NCBI GenBank assembly: GCA_009776445.1
Contig: WRNV01000001.1
Location: 20,967-84,966, forward strand
Direction: 5' to 3'
Source: Oscillospiraceae bacterium
GTDB lineage: Bacteria; Bacillota; Clostridia; Oscillospirales; Oscillospiraceae
Length of the DNA stretch: 64,000 bases
Shown here: piece after piece, positions 1 to 7,930 of the stretch
How positions within the stretch are numbered: position 1 is the first letter of the stretch
How the letters are laid out: each line of letters starts with the position of its first letter
The notes under the pieces: model-generated
What the model was told of the DNA's origin: nothing
Seen by the model: only the letters and a program-made list of their open reading frames with translations
Database searches by the model: none
Made by a program: the position numbers and the translations under genes

Positions 1-381
1 AAGGATATCTGCTTTCTTGGAAGCGATTGCCTCCGCAGCTTCACTGAGCGTCCCAATATCTCCGGATTCGCTGCCAAACGATATATAATCGCATACTCCA
101 AGCCGGTCGAGAATATATACGCCGGCGTTCGCGAACCCTTCTGCTGAAGATAGCGCGTACGGCAAAGGAAGCTCAACAACAAGATCCGCGCCGCACTGAA
201 GCGCCGCTTTTGCGCGCGCATACTTGTTGAAAATCGCGAAATCACCGCGTTGGACGAAATTGCCACTCATGACGCAAATTACCGCGCAATCCCCATCTAG
301 CGCTTGCCGCGTCTTTTCTATGTGTCCAGCGTGCCCTAAATGTAACGGATTGTATTCGCATATTATACCTGCTGTTTTCAT
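1..381 (-). CDS. tmcAL: tRNA(Met) cytidine acetate ligase TmcAL (YlbM family), 5' part
   Basis: The gene runs off the left edge of the window; 127 N-terminal codons are visible. The protein starts MKTAGIICEYNPLHLGH, the opening of the YlbM/TmcAL nucleotidyltransferase family, with the NPLHLGH form of the HxGH motif that binds ATP. A further family block, VMSGNFVQRGDFAI, follows. In this family the enzyme activates acetate with ATP and makes N4-acetylcytidine at the wobble base of elongator tRNA-Met. The ATG at 379-381 is preceded by GAGGTG at good spacing. It is divergent from acetate kinase, a pairing common in Bacillota, which fits the shared use of acetate. Confident on family; the C-terminal part is not in the window. 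Confidence 0.9.
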   Translation of the reverse strand, partial: MKTAGIICEYNPLHLGHAGHIEKTRQALDGDCAVICVMSGNFVQRGDFAIFNKYARAKAALQCGADLVVELPLPYALSSAEGFANAGVYILDRLGVCDYISFGSESGDIGTLSEAAEAIASKKADIL

Positions 382-419
382 TTTATTCACCTCAACTTGT
401 ATTAAAATGGATGATTAAT

Positions 420-449
420 ATATTATTTATGCCATTCACTTCTTATCAA
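420..449 (-). promoter_or_regulatory. Possible promoter of tmcAL
   Basis: On the minus strand TTGATA (444-449) is followed after 18 bases by TAATAT (420-425), about 40 bp upstream of the tmcAL start. The 382-565 gap between the divergent genes is AT-rich. A TTGACA at 468-473 points toward ackA, but I see no good -10 for it. Confidence 0.4.
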
Positions 450-565
450 TGCTTTGTTTTTTTAATATTGACACAAAATACATTGATATTTTACACGAAA
501 TATATTAAACTAATACACATTCTGATTCTACTCCAAAATTATTATTTTTTCAAGAGGTATTATAA

Positions 566-1813
566 ATGAACATACTAGTTATCAACGCAGGCAGTTCCTC
601 TCTAAAGTATCAACTGTTCGATATGAGGACTGAGTCAATCTTGGCCAAAGGCATCTGCGACCGCATCGGAATCGACGGCAATTTGAAACATACGCCTGTT
701 TCAAACGGCAAGCCTGTATTCAACAGCAGTATCCCCCTCCCTACTCACGCTGAAGCGATCAAAGCAGTAATAGAAAAGCTCACCTGCGCTGATTTCGGTG
801 TAATAAACAGCCTTACGGAAATAAAAGCCGTTGGACACCGTGTCGTGCATGGGGGACGAAAATTCTCCGAAAGCGTCCTTATCGACGGGGATGTGCTCGA
901 CGTCATAAAGAGCAGCACTTGGTTCGCGCCTTTGCATATCCCCGCGAATCTAATGGGCATCGACGCTTGTCGGGAAGCTATCCCTGGTGTTCCGCAGGTT
1001 GCGGTGTTTGACACAGCTTTTCATCGTACGATTCCAGACTACGCGCATATTTACCCTATCCCATATAAGTATTATCAACAATACGATATATTGCGCTACG
1101 GTTTTCATGGTACGTCGCACCGCTATGTTTCGGCAAAAGCGATCGAATACCTTGGCGGAAAAGCTGCCGGCACGAAAATCGTCACATGTCACCTTGGAAA
1201 CGGCTCGTCTCTCGCCGCGATAAAGGATGGTAAAAGTATAGAAACCACGATGGGCATCACTCCGCTCGAAGGTCTGCCGATGGGTACGCGCTCCGGCAGC
1301 GTCGACCCTGCGCTTGTCTACATATTGGCGAATCTTGGCGGAGACAAGCCCACGGATTACGCTTTAGACATACTGAATAAGGAGTCCGGCGTTTTGGGCA
1401 TCTCCGGCATTTCCAACGATTTTCGCGATTTGGAAACCGCTGCCGGGATCGATACGAATAATGGCGAAATGCTCGAAGGCGCCCCTGTCAATGAACGCGC
1501 GAAACTTGCGCTTGATGTTTTTTGCTATCACGCAGTTAAGTTCATCGGTTCATACATCGCTGTCATGGGCGGGTTGGACGCCCTGGTGTTCACAGCTGGT
1601 ATCGGCGAAAACTCTCCATATACCCGAGCCGGCATTTGCAGGTTACTAAACGGTATTGGCATTCGTATAGACATGAGCAAAAATGGTTGCCGGTGTGGCG
1701 GCAAGTTTATGAATATCACCGGCGAGGGGTCGATAGCCAAAGTGTTCGTTATACCAACCGATGAGGAGCTTGTTATCGCGCGCGATACAATAGCGATCAT
1801 CGGCGATTTTTAG
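566..1813 (+). CDS. ackA: Acetate kinase
   Basis: A full-length 415-residue acetate kinase, the usual size being about 400. It interconverts acetyl phosphate + ADP and acetate + ATP in the cytoplasm, the ATP-yielding last step of acetate fermentation. Visible motifs: N-terminal MNILVINAGSSSLKYQLFD (ASKHA phosphate loop), HRVVHGG, HLGNGSSLAAI, GITPLEGLPMGTRSG and the C-terminal FTAGIGENS. The start has AAGAGG upstream. No pta is adjacent in the window. The stop codon lies in a 21-bp sequence repeated downstream and in the target duplication of a small inserted element, so its 3' end was remodelled without loss of coding sequence. Confidence 0.97.
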   Translation: MNILVINAGSSSLKYQLFDMRTESILAKGICDRIGIDGNLKHTPVSNGKPVFNSSIPLPTHAEAIKAVIEKLTCADFGVINSLTEIKAVGHRVVHGGRKFSESVLIDGDVLDVIKSSTWFAPLHIPANLMGIDACREAIPGVPQVAVFDTAFHRTIPDYAHIYPIPYKYYQQYDILRYGFHGTSHRYVSAKAIEYLGGKAAGTKIVTCHLGNGSSLAAIKDGKSIETTMGITPLEGLPMGTRSGSVDPALVYILANLGGDKPTDYALDILNKESGVLGISGISNDFRDLETAAGIDTNNGEMLEGAPVNERAKLALDVFCYHAVKFIGSYIAVMGGLDALVFTAGIGENSPYTRAGICRLLNGIGIRIDMSKNGCRCGGKFMNITGEGSIAKVFVIPTDEELVIARDTIAIIGDF

Positions 1814-1987
1814 ATGTTTAGTGTTCCAGTGGGCATCCAAAAACACAGGTTGGTTACAGGCAACGCACTGGTACAGCGATGAAAACTAGTAATAATGGCC
1901 GATACTTGTTTGCGGAGCCTGTAACCATTGCGAGTTTTTTGGATACCCACTGTAACTTTAGATGAAATCATCGGCGATTTTTAGATG
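1796..1987 (+). repeat. Duplicated ackA 3' end flanking a small inserted element
   Basis: A 21-bp sequence covering the last codons and stop of ackA (1796-1816) recurs exactly at 1967-1987. Removing the element at 1817-1956 and one 8-bp target copy leaves a tandem duplication of 23 bp, so the stop region seems to have been duplicated first and the element then inserted into the first copy. Confidence 0.8.
1817..1956 (+). mobile_element. MITE-like element, copy A (140 bp)
   Basis: Imperfect inverted ends (left GGGCATCCAAAAACAC, right complement GGGTATCCAAAAAACTCG) and an inner inverted pair GGTTACAGGC/GCCTGTAACC make the element nearly palindromic. It is flanked by the 8-bp direct repeat tttagatg (1809-1816 and 1957-1964). 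There is no open frame. Three further copies lie at 14893, 18124 and 19667. The right end closes 39 bp before the -35 box of rplU. Confidence 0.85.
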
Positions 1988-1995
1988 AAAAAATG

Positions 1996-2025
1996 TTGAC
2001 ATATATAATCGCGTAATGATAGAAT
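1996..2025 (+). promoter_or_regulatory. Promoter of rplU-rpmA
   Basis: TTGACA (1996-2001), an 18-base spacer and TAGAAT (2020-2025). It lies just right of the inserted element and directs transcription into the ribosomal protein operon. Confidence 0.75.
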
Positions 2026-2031
2026 GCTCTG

Positions 2032-2125
2032 GCCGCTTTGAATGGGCTTTGGCTTTGATGCCGCTCAAGAGAAGGTTTCTTCCGCCCACGATAGCGAGAC
2101 TCAAATATTATGAGGTGAAACGCGT
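2032..2125 (+). promoter_or_regulatory. Leader of the L21-L27 operon
   Basis: About 94 nt lie between the predicted transcription start and rplU, with several short self-complementary blocks. Bacillota commonly have an autoregulatory L21 leader RNA here. I could not match the published consensus by eye, so this is a positional suggestion only. Confidence 0.35.
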
Positions 2126-2470
2126 ATGACACATGCAATAATCGAAACAGGCGGAAAACAGTACAGGGTTAAAGAAGGAGATCTGGTCTTTTTTGAAAAA
2201 ATTCCTGTAGAAAATGAAGAAACGATAGCTTTTTCAAATGTTTTGGCTATCCTGGACGATGAGAACATAAAAATAGGTTCCCCGTACGTCGAGGGCGCGT
2301 CTGTTGAGGCAAGCGTACTAAAGCATGGGAAATCAAAGAAAATTATTGTTTACAAGATGCATCCCAAAAAGGGCTATCGAAGAAAGCAAGGACACAGGCA
2401 GCCCTATACAAAAGCGCGTATCGAAAGAATCATCGGCGCTGGCGTTTCAGTTGAAATGGAGGAGGATTAA
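2126..2470 (+). CDS. rplU: 50S ribosomal protein L21
   Basis: 114 residues. The start [19 protein letters not shown] and the C-terminal signature [19 protein letters not shown] are diagnostic of bacterial L21, which binds 23S rRNA in the large subunit. It is about ten residues longer than many homologues, mostly as an acidic tail (VSVEMEED). GAGGTG precedes the ATG at 8-nt spacing. It is co-transcribed with rpmA after a 3-bp gap. The small gene prp (ysxB), which usually separates L21 and L27 in Bacillota, is absent. Confidence 0.97.
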   Translation: MTHAIIETGGKQYRVKEGDLVFFEKIPVENEETIAFSNVLAILDDENIKIGSPYVEGASVEASVLKHGKSKKIIVYKMHPKKGYRRKQGHRQPYTKARIERIIGAGVSVEMEED

Positions 2471-2473
2471 GCA

Positions 2474-2740
2474 ATGGCACATAAAAAAGGAATGGGTTCG
2501 ACAAGGAACGGGCGCGAAAGCAAATCAAAGCGCCTTGGTCCCAAACGCGCCGATGGTCAGTTTGTATTAGCCGGCAACATACTGGTTCGCCAACGCGGGA
2601 CGGGTATTCACCCGGGTATCAACGTTGGCAAGGGTAACGATTATACGCTTTTCGCGCTAAAGGACGGCAAAGTTCGCTATGAGGCTATGGGCCGCGACCG
2701 TAAGCGCGTTTCTGTTTATGAGGAAGCCACGCAGTTGTAG
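2474..2740 (+). CDS. rpmA: 50S ribosomal protein L27
   Basis: 88 residues beginning [19 protein letters not shown], the mature L27 start whose N-terminal tail reaches the peptidyl transferase centre. Most Bacillota make L27 with a short N-terminal extension ending in FF that the Prp protease removes. Here there is no extension, and there is no prp gene between rplU and rpmA. The two absences agree: this L27 is made in the mature form. The remaining core ([20 protein letters not shown]) is standard. Confidence 0.97.
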   Translation: MAHKKGMGSTRNGRESKSKRLGPKRADGQFVLAGNILVRQRGTGIHPGINVGKGNDYTLFALKDGKVRYEAMGRDRKRVSVYEEATQL

Positions 2741-2777
2741 TAATCCAGTATGGCTGTTTTTTGCGTAATCAAGCTGT

Positions 2778-2809
2778 ATGCAAGCGTCGGTGTTCACCGG
2801 CGCTTGCAT
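2778..2809 (+). terminator. Hairpin after rpmA
   Basis: Stem arms of about 15 bp (ATGCAAGCGTCGGTG pairing with CACCGGCGCTTGCAT, one mismatch) around a 2-nt loop. No T-run follows, so termination may be partial; the DegV gene begins 31 bp later. Confidence 0.55.
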
Positions 2810-2840
2810 CCAATAAAACGACATAGGAGGAATTAGAAAT

Positions 2841-3698
2841 ATGCGCATAAAAATCACAGCGGACAGTACATGCGACCTCCCGGACGATATTATTGATCGA
2901 TATAATATCGGTATAGTTCCGCTTTACATAATTAAAGATGAAATAGCTTATAAAGACCGGTTGGAAATCAAAGCCGGCGACATTTTCGAATATGTGGAAA
3001 GCGGCGCCGGCATGACTCGCTCCAATGCCGTCAATGTTTATGAATATCAAGAGTATTTTACACAATGGCGTAAAGAATACGACGCCATCATACATATCAG
3101 CATAAGCAACTTTTTTTCGGCTTGCTACCAGAATGCGCGCTTGGCGGCTGAGGAAGACGGGAATATTTATGTAGTCAATTCCTTAAACCTTTCCACAGGA
3201 AGCGGACATGTTGTACTCAATGCGGCGATTATGGCTGAAGCAGGCATGGCGCCGGACCAGATTGTTCGCGAACTTGAGCTGCTGATCCCCCGCATCGAGG
3301 TGAGCTTTGTAATTGGTACGCTGAAATACCTACACAAGGGCGGACGTTGTTCCGGACTTGCCGCGCTCGGAGCGAATCTTCTCAAGTTGAATCCATGTAT
3401 CGAGGTAATCGACGGAAAAATGGATGTCGGTAAAAAATACCGTGGTAGCTTTGATAAGGTGATCATGCAATACGTCGAAGACAAGCTGTCAAGCCGCGAT
3501 GATATCGACAATGGGCGAATTTTCGTAACTTACCCGCCAACCACGTCGGATGAGCTTATTGCCGATGTAGTAGATAAAATCAAGTCCATTATTAATTTTG
3601 ACGAGATAATTTGTTGCCAAGCCGGTTGCGTCATATCCAACCACTGCGGGCCTATATGCGTGGGGCTACTGTTCTGCCGAAAACCGGGCGCTATATAG
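2841..3698 (+). CDS. DegV family fatty-acid-binding protein (FakB-like)
   Basis: 285 residues, the normal size for the family. It opens with IKITADSTCDLP, the DegV signature, and ends with the typical block NHCGPICVGLLF. DegV/FakB proteins hold a fatty acid in an EDD-fold cavity and present it to the kinase FakA for incorporation into phospholipid; no fakA is seen nearby, so the lipid role is a family inference. AGGAGG at 2826-2831 fixes the start. It follows L27 in the same direction and is separated by a hairpin. Confidence 0.85.
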   Translation: MRIKITADSTCDLPDDIIDRYNIGIVPLYIIKDEIAYKDRLEIKAGDIFEYVESGAGMTRSNAVNVYEYQEYFTQWRKEYDAIIHISISNFFSACYQNARLAAEEDGNIYVVNSLNLSTGSGHVVLNAAIMAEAGMAPDQIVRELELLIPRIEVSFVIGTLKYLHKGGRCSGLAALGANLLKLNPCIEVIDGKMDVGKKYRGSFDKVIMQYVEDKLSSRDDIDNGRIFVTYPPTTSDELIADVVDKIKSIINFDEIICCQAGCVISNHCGPICVGLLFCRKPGAI

Positions 3699-3707
3699 GA
3701 TTTAGAA

Positions 3708-3725
3708 TTATACTCGCGAGTATAA
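3708..3725. repeat. 18-bp perfect palindrome after the DegV gene
   Basis: TTATACTCGCGAGTATAA is a perfect dyad ten bases after the DegV stop. It could be a small operator or a transcript-end hairpin; there is no T-run. Confidence 0.5.
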
Positions 3726-3832
3726 CCAAAAGTCCCAGTAAGAATATATAAATGAACATTATCAGCAGAAATCCCCTGCGGAGATTTTAGTATTATTTCC
3801 ACAGGAAATTCTGCATGTCCATAGATTGTCAT

Positions 3833-3949
3833 ATCGTCAAGAAAATTATTGAGTTGCACGAAGGAACCTACGGCGTCACATTGGAAGTCGGGAAATGCAG
3901 TACATTTTGGTTTACGATTAGTACCTTAATGGTTATCTTCTGTAAATAA
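3833..3949 (+). pseudogene. C-terminal fragment of a sensor histidine kinase
   Basis: In one + frame the sequence reads IVKKIIELHEG, then LEVGKCSTFWFTI, then a short tail to TAA at 3947-3949. This matches the end of a HATPase_c domain: the last helix of the ATP lid region and the G3-type E-x-GKGSTFxFTLP strand. A stop lies 54 bp upstream in the same frame, and nothing resembling the N, G1 or F boxes precedes it, so only a remnant of about 37 codons survives. In the 3699-4039 gap I see nothing else apart from the palindrome. Confidence 0.6.
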
Positions 3950-4039
3950 AAACAAGAAAATCCTCTCGTCTAACGCCATATTCTGACTCCTGACTTCTGA
4001 ATTCTGGCACCGCACGTTGGGTTGTGGGTAAAGCCCACT

Positions 4040-4969
4040 TTAGTATTTGAAACCGCCAAAATAATATACCGGATAACTCTTATACTGGAATTCCCCAATT
4101 GCCTCAAAATCGTGTACTGCTGCAATGCCTACAGCCTGGATTTGTTTAATAAGGTTCTCAGTAGAGTTATAAAGTGGGTTTATATTTAAGTCAGCCAAGG
4201 TAACATTAATTAGTTTTTCATCATTCATTATGGAAGCCAATGTACGGTAGTGACCATCAATTATATAGTGATATCCATCCAGAGCAACAATAGAAATAGG
4301 TTCGTCTATATGTTTTCTTTTTTCTTTATAATCAAGTAGAGTTTTAATATTTATGTCACTTACCTTTGCTAGTGGATATAACAATTTCGGGGATAAAAGA
4401 ATATCATGTTGTTTATTTTCCGCCTCAATAAACTCTTGATATTTTATATATATAATACTTGCCAGTTCGTTTGCTGTAGCATATGTCGAATCGACTACAA
4501 GGTCATAATTTGAGTAGTCAAATGTATCAACTCCATAAAAATCCATAAAACGGCTGTTTTCGACTTTACTGCGTTCAATCATTTTTTGTTTAGCATCTTC
4601 AAGATTATCGTAGACTTCTTCGTCTCCGCGCGGGTTTGTCATTACTCTGGTAGCTGCAACAAGAGGGTCAATAGTAACAAAGACCTTAAAGGAATTATCA
4701 GCAAATTTCCAAGCCATGCGTGAATCAAAGATAATTGTTACGTCTTTTTTTTCAATGGAAATCTTAGTGGTTGTGTCATCTATTAGGTGATCATAGTTTT
4801 TGTCTTGAGTCATTAGTTGATTCATTTCAAGAGTGCTCAAATTATGCTGGAGCGCGAACTCCCTTTGCAACGCGCCAGTGCTAAATATTTGAAAACCAGT
4901 ATCAGTTTTTAATATATTAGATATTGTTGATTTGCCACTCCCAGGTTTGCCTGTTATTGATATATGCAT
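4040..4969 (-). CDS. P-loop nucleotide-kinase-like / ParB-like fusion protein
   Basis: 309 residues from the ATG at 4969, chosen because GAGGAG lies 11 nt upstream; an earlier in-frame ATG at 4999 has no ribosome site. Residues 1-175 resemble cytidylate-kinase-type AAA domains: Walker A GKPGSGKST near the N-terminus, then IIFDSRMAWKFADNSF. The C-terminal part (about 190-309) has VALDGYHYIIDGHYRTLASI, whose DGHYR matches the DGHxR core of ParB/sulfiredoxin-like nucleotide-binding domains. The gene is much more AT-rich than its neighbours, suggesting transfer. A free-standing phospho-transfer enzyme is possible; the substrate is unknown. Confidence 0.65.
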   Translation of the reverse strand: MHISITGKPGSGKSTISNILKTDTGFQIFSTGALQREFALQHNLSTLEMNQLMTQDKNYDHLIDDTTTKISIEKKDVTIIFDSRMAWKFADNSFKVFVTIDPLVAATRVMTNPRGDEEVYDNLEDAKQKMIERSKVENSRFMDFYGVDTFDYSNYDLVVDSTYATANELASIIYIKYQEFIEAENKQHDILLSPKLLYPLAKVSDINIKTLLDYKEKRKHIDEPISIVALDGYHYIIDGHYRTLASIMNDEKLINVTLADLNINPLYNSTENLIKQIQAVGIAAVHDFEAIGEFQYKSYPVYYFGGFKY

Positions 4970-5066
4970 GATGTTTATTACTCCTCTGTTGCAGACCATG
5001 GCTTTTAAGTTATATTAATATATCATAATGCGGTTTGCGTCCGCAATCTAAATTTTAGCGAGACAG

Positions 5067-5111
5067 CTCTTTGGCGCATATCGGGAAAGATACCCAATAT
5101 GCGCCAAAGAG
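5067..5111. terminator. Strong 15-bp perfect inverted repeat, likely two-way terminator
   Basis: CTCTTTGGCGCATAT (5067-5081) and its exact complement (5097-5111) enclose an inner GGG/CCC pair. It lies about 90 bp after the end of the SLH gene and 98 bp before the kinase-fusion start. No clear T-run. Confidence 0.55.
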
Positions 5112-5203
5112 TACGACAGTCAATTTTTAAGAAGTTTGGAATTGACAAGAACATTTATATCCAGAACAACTCGTTTTATTATTGACCTCAATTTTTCGTA
5201 TGG

Positions 5204-7093
5204 CTATTCCTGTTCGATCTCCTGTTCGATCTCCAGGTTTTCGACCATGCGTAGAGCCATTAGGATTGCCTGTTCGCGGGTCGCTATAGCGTAACCTGTT
5301 GCTCGCTGTACGCTTGTAACCGCTCGCGGCGCAAACAAATTGTTGCCGATGCCGCGAATAATTTCGTTAGCAGACATGAAATACACGCTTTCCCTCGCCC
5401 ACGGTGAAATATCGGCGTCATCGTCAAACAGTTCAGGTTGTTCAAAATCTAACTTAAACTCCGAGTCTGTCTCGTATGTCCAACCTGGTATCGTAGCGCC
5501 CTTAAACACACGCGTCAAAGCAGTCGCAGCCTGTTCCCGGGTAAGTTCGGTATCAGGAGAAAACTCTGTAGCTGAAACACCAACCATAATCCCGGCGTTA
5601 TAAGCTTTCAGCGCGTCTTCATCCTGAGTATCAACGAACGGGTTTTCAGCAATAGGCTCAACAGTTGTTTCAGCAAGGTTTTCATAAACCTTGACGACAA
5701 CGCCTGCAAACTCAGTCCTGGAAATCTGCCGTCTTAAGTCTATTTCCGGCTTCAATAGCGGAGGCGGAATGATACCAAGCTTCACGGCCTTCTTTAGCTC
5801 CGGCTCAGCCCAAACAGAGTGTAGCGGTAGCTCAATCTCTTCCTCAGCCTCTACCTCTGGCTCTTCTTCAGGTTCCACAAGCGGTTGAGTGCTTCCGCCG
5901 GTGTTGCCGCCAGGTTTGACGTTGGTGTCAGGTGTGGGATCTATTTCTATTATTAAACACTCGCTACGTAGACCATCGTTACTTACACCAACAATATATA
6001 TAGATTGTGCATTCTCGTTTAACAAATCAACATTATTGAAAGTGTTTTCCCCTTCTTGCATTTTTGCGTCTGCCTTAGTGAAATCATCTTTAAATGAAGG
6101 AGCGTTTCCGCTTTTTTCAATCACTTTGTAGTAATAATCCCCACCATAGGAACTATTAAATGAAACTTTTGCTTTTAGCGGTTCTATTCTTTCTTTTGTG
6201 ATTTCACTTAAGTATTTGCCAGAAATAAGCTGTACATAATCAGATGTTTTGTTATTCTCAAAAGCATAATCAAAATCACCATACTCAAAGTCTGAGTCTG
6301 GAACAAAACGGTAATTATAGTAATCAGAAACAACAATTGTTCCACTTGGTCCGTTGTAGCTGTTTCCGCTACCTATACCCACCTCGGCGTATGTTTTACC
6401 ATTTGCTGTAACAGTACCTCCGCTGATGGAAATAGTACCAGCACTACCATTATTACCACCACCAATACCCGCGCCATATTGCCCACTTGTTGCTGTAACA
6501 AAACCTCCTGTAATGGAAATAGTACCAGCACTACCATTATTACCACCACCAATACCCGCGCCAAATTGTCCACCTTTTGCTGTAACAAAACCTCCTGTAA
6601 TGGAAATATTACCAACACTACCATTATTACCACCACCGATACCTGCGCTATTGGGGCCTCCGTATGCAAAAACTTGGCCATCTATAATGGTAAGAGTTCC
6701 ACCTTCAATAACATTTATTGCTGCACCAAAAGTGTTATCCCCATCAAACGAAATAGTTAGGATTCCATTACCCTTGCTACTGTCGTCAATTATTAATTCT
6801 GCATTGTCATCAATTTTTATTCCGTTTTGCGATGATTTGATTTCGATTTTCAGATTACAACCATTAAGATTAAGTGTGAGATCGTGATCTATTTCTAGCT
6901 CTCCAGTTAGATTATCTATATCAGTACCCAAGGTAACAAGGTCAATATCAGGGTTTGCAACAGCAGTCTGCAAATCTTCTTTATTATTCACGATCTCTTC
7001 CCCCGCTGCATTTGTCGCCATCGGTAGCCACATTACCATCATTGTCATAACCAGCGTAAGCGTTATTACGCTGCGTGTTAGTTTTCTTATCAT
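5204..7093 (-). CDS. SLH-anchored surface protein with glycine-rich beta-helix repeats
   Basis: 629 residues. Residues 1-29 form a signal peptide (basic MIRKLTRS, hydrophobic core, cleavage near ATNAAG). About 75-240 is a parallel beta-helix-like region in which a 29-residue unit containing GAGIGGGNNGS and ISITGGFVTA is repeated; at DNA level the units are 87 bp apart (about 6425-6660). A Pro/Glu-rich linker leads to three S-layer homology repeats (about 415-620; ISRTEFAGVVVKVYENL, LTREQAATALTRVFKG). SLH domains bind pyruvylated wall polymer, so the protein should sit on the cell surface. AGGAGG precedes the start. It resembles the giant proteins at 30.5 and 43 kb on a smaller scale. Ligand unknown. 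Confidence 0.85.
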   Translation of the reverse strand: MIRKLTRSVITLTLVMTMMVMWLPMATNAAGEEIVNNKEDLQTAVANPDIDLVTLGTDIDNLTGELEIDHDLTLNLNGCNLKIEIKSSQNGIKIDDNAELIIDDSSKGNGILTISFDGDNTFGAAINVIEGGTLTIIDGQVFAYGGPNSAGIGGGNNGSVGNISITGGFVTAKGGQFGAGIGGGNNGSAGTISITGGFVTATSGQYGAGIGGGNNGSAGTISISGGTVTANGKTYAEVGIGSGNSYNGPSGTIVVSDYYNYRFVPDSDFEYGDFDYAFENNKTSDYVQLISGKYLSEITKERIEPLKAKVSFNSSYGGDYYYKVIEKSGNAPSFKDDFTKADAKMQEGENTFNNVDLLNENAQSIYIVGVSNDGLRSECLIIEIDPTPDTNVKPGGNTGGSTQPLVEPEEEPEVEAEEEIELPLHSVWAEPELKKAVKLGIIPPPLLKPEIDLRRQISRTEFAGVVVKVYENLAETTVEPIAENPFVDTQDEDALKAYNAGIMVGVSATEFSPDTELTREQAATALTRVFKGATIPGWTYETDSEFKLDFEQPELFDDDADISPWARESVYFMSANEIIRGIGNNLFAPRAVTSVQRATGYAIATREQAILMALRMVENLEIEQEIEQE

Positions 7094-7294
7094 TTTTTGT
7101 TCCTCCTATATTTAGTCATTATTTCGATCAATAAACTCAAAAATTGCGCAAACATGCGGGTTCAAGGTCAAGTTTACCGGGTTCCTCCGAGGACGCCCCC
7201 CTCCCACCGCATTCGCAAGTGTCTTTGGACGGAGGGCGATATGACAGTACCGTAGTGTGGTCATATCAATAATTCTCGTTCCTAAACCCTTTAT

Positions 7295-7328
7295 TGTATA
7301 ATTCTTACAACTGTGTAATTCTTACAAC
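7295..7328. repeat. Two tandem 17-bp repeats upstream of the SLH gene
   Basis: TGTATAATTCTTACAAC (7295-7311) is followed directly by TGTGTAATTCTTACAAC (7312-7328), 16 of 17 bases alike. They lie about 200 bp upstream of the SLH gene start and could be regulator sites. The rest of 7094-7535 holds the hairpin at 7431 and no gene that I can support. Confidence 0.5.
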
Positions 7329-7430
7329 CGCTTGGTCGGTGGTAGTTTCCAACTAGCTTCTCAACAAACATTAAGTCACACGTTTTGGGATATTTGCGGA
7401 GGAGTATAGTGGTGAACTATTCATCTCTTT

Positions 7431-7466
7431 GTCCCCTCCCCTCTCGCTAACGAGTGGGGAGGGGAC
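7431..7466 (-). terminator. GC-rich 16-bp hairpin downstream of HPr
   Basis: GTCCCCTCCCCTCTCG and CGAGTGGGGAGGGGAC pair at 15 of 16 positions around a 4-nt loop, about 70 nt after the HPr stop on the minus strand. No U-run; it probably ends or stabilises the HPr transcript. Confidence 0.5.
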
Positions 7467-7535
7467 GCCTGAGCTAAAATCTTTTCGATCGTGTGTTAAC
7501 TTGTTTTCCTGATAAGGGGCTACTTTCCAAATTGT

Positions 7536-7799
7536 TTATTCCGCAAAATCAGAATCAATTAGATCGCACAACGTGTTGACAGCGTCAGCTTCGTCCTGCC
7601 CGTCTGCTATTATACTGATTGTAGCGCCTTGCGCTACTCCAAGCGACAAAACGCCCAAAAGGCTTTTCGCGTTTACCCTGCGCTCGTCTTTTTCAATCCA
7701 AATACTGCTCTTGAATTCGTTGGCTTTTTGAATGAGAAACGTAGCAGGTCTTGCGTGAATTCCAATCTGTTTTTTTACTGTCGCTTTTTTTTCGTACAT
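7536..7799 (-). CDS. ptsH: Phosphocarrier protein HPr
   Basis: 87 residues, the standard HPr length. It has the active-site block GIHARPAT, with the histidine that accepts phosphate from enzyme I and passes it to PTS sugar permeases. The regulatory-serine block KSLLGVLSLGV corresponds to Ser46, the HPr kinase target, so it can take part in carbon catabolite control. The presence of the histidine separates it from Crh. AAGGAGG precedes the start at good spacing. It stands alone: no ptsI is adjacent. Confidence 0.92.
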   Translation of the reverse strand: MYEKKATVKKQIGIHARPATFLIQKANEFKSSIWIEKDERRVNAKSLLGVLSLGVAQGATISIIADGQDEADAVNTLCDLIDSDFAE

Positions 7800-7930
7800 T
7801 GGCGCTCCTCCTTACCATTGTGTTTTCAATATCCTTACTTTACCAAATATGAAGTGTAACGTCAATAAGCAATTCATAAAATTCATAAAAGACGCATGAT
7901 GCACAGAGGTTTAGCGCTAGCTTATTCTTT

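Noticed and set aside
1817-1956. Reading the near-palindromic repeat as a riboswitch or structured regulatory RNA
   Set aside because: It occurs in both orientations beside unrelated genes and has 8-bp flanking duplications, which point to transposition.
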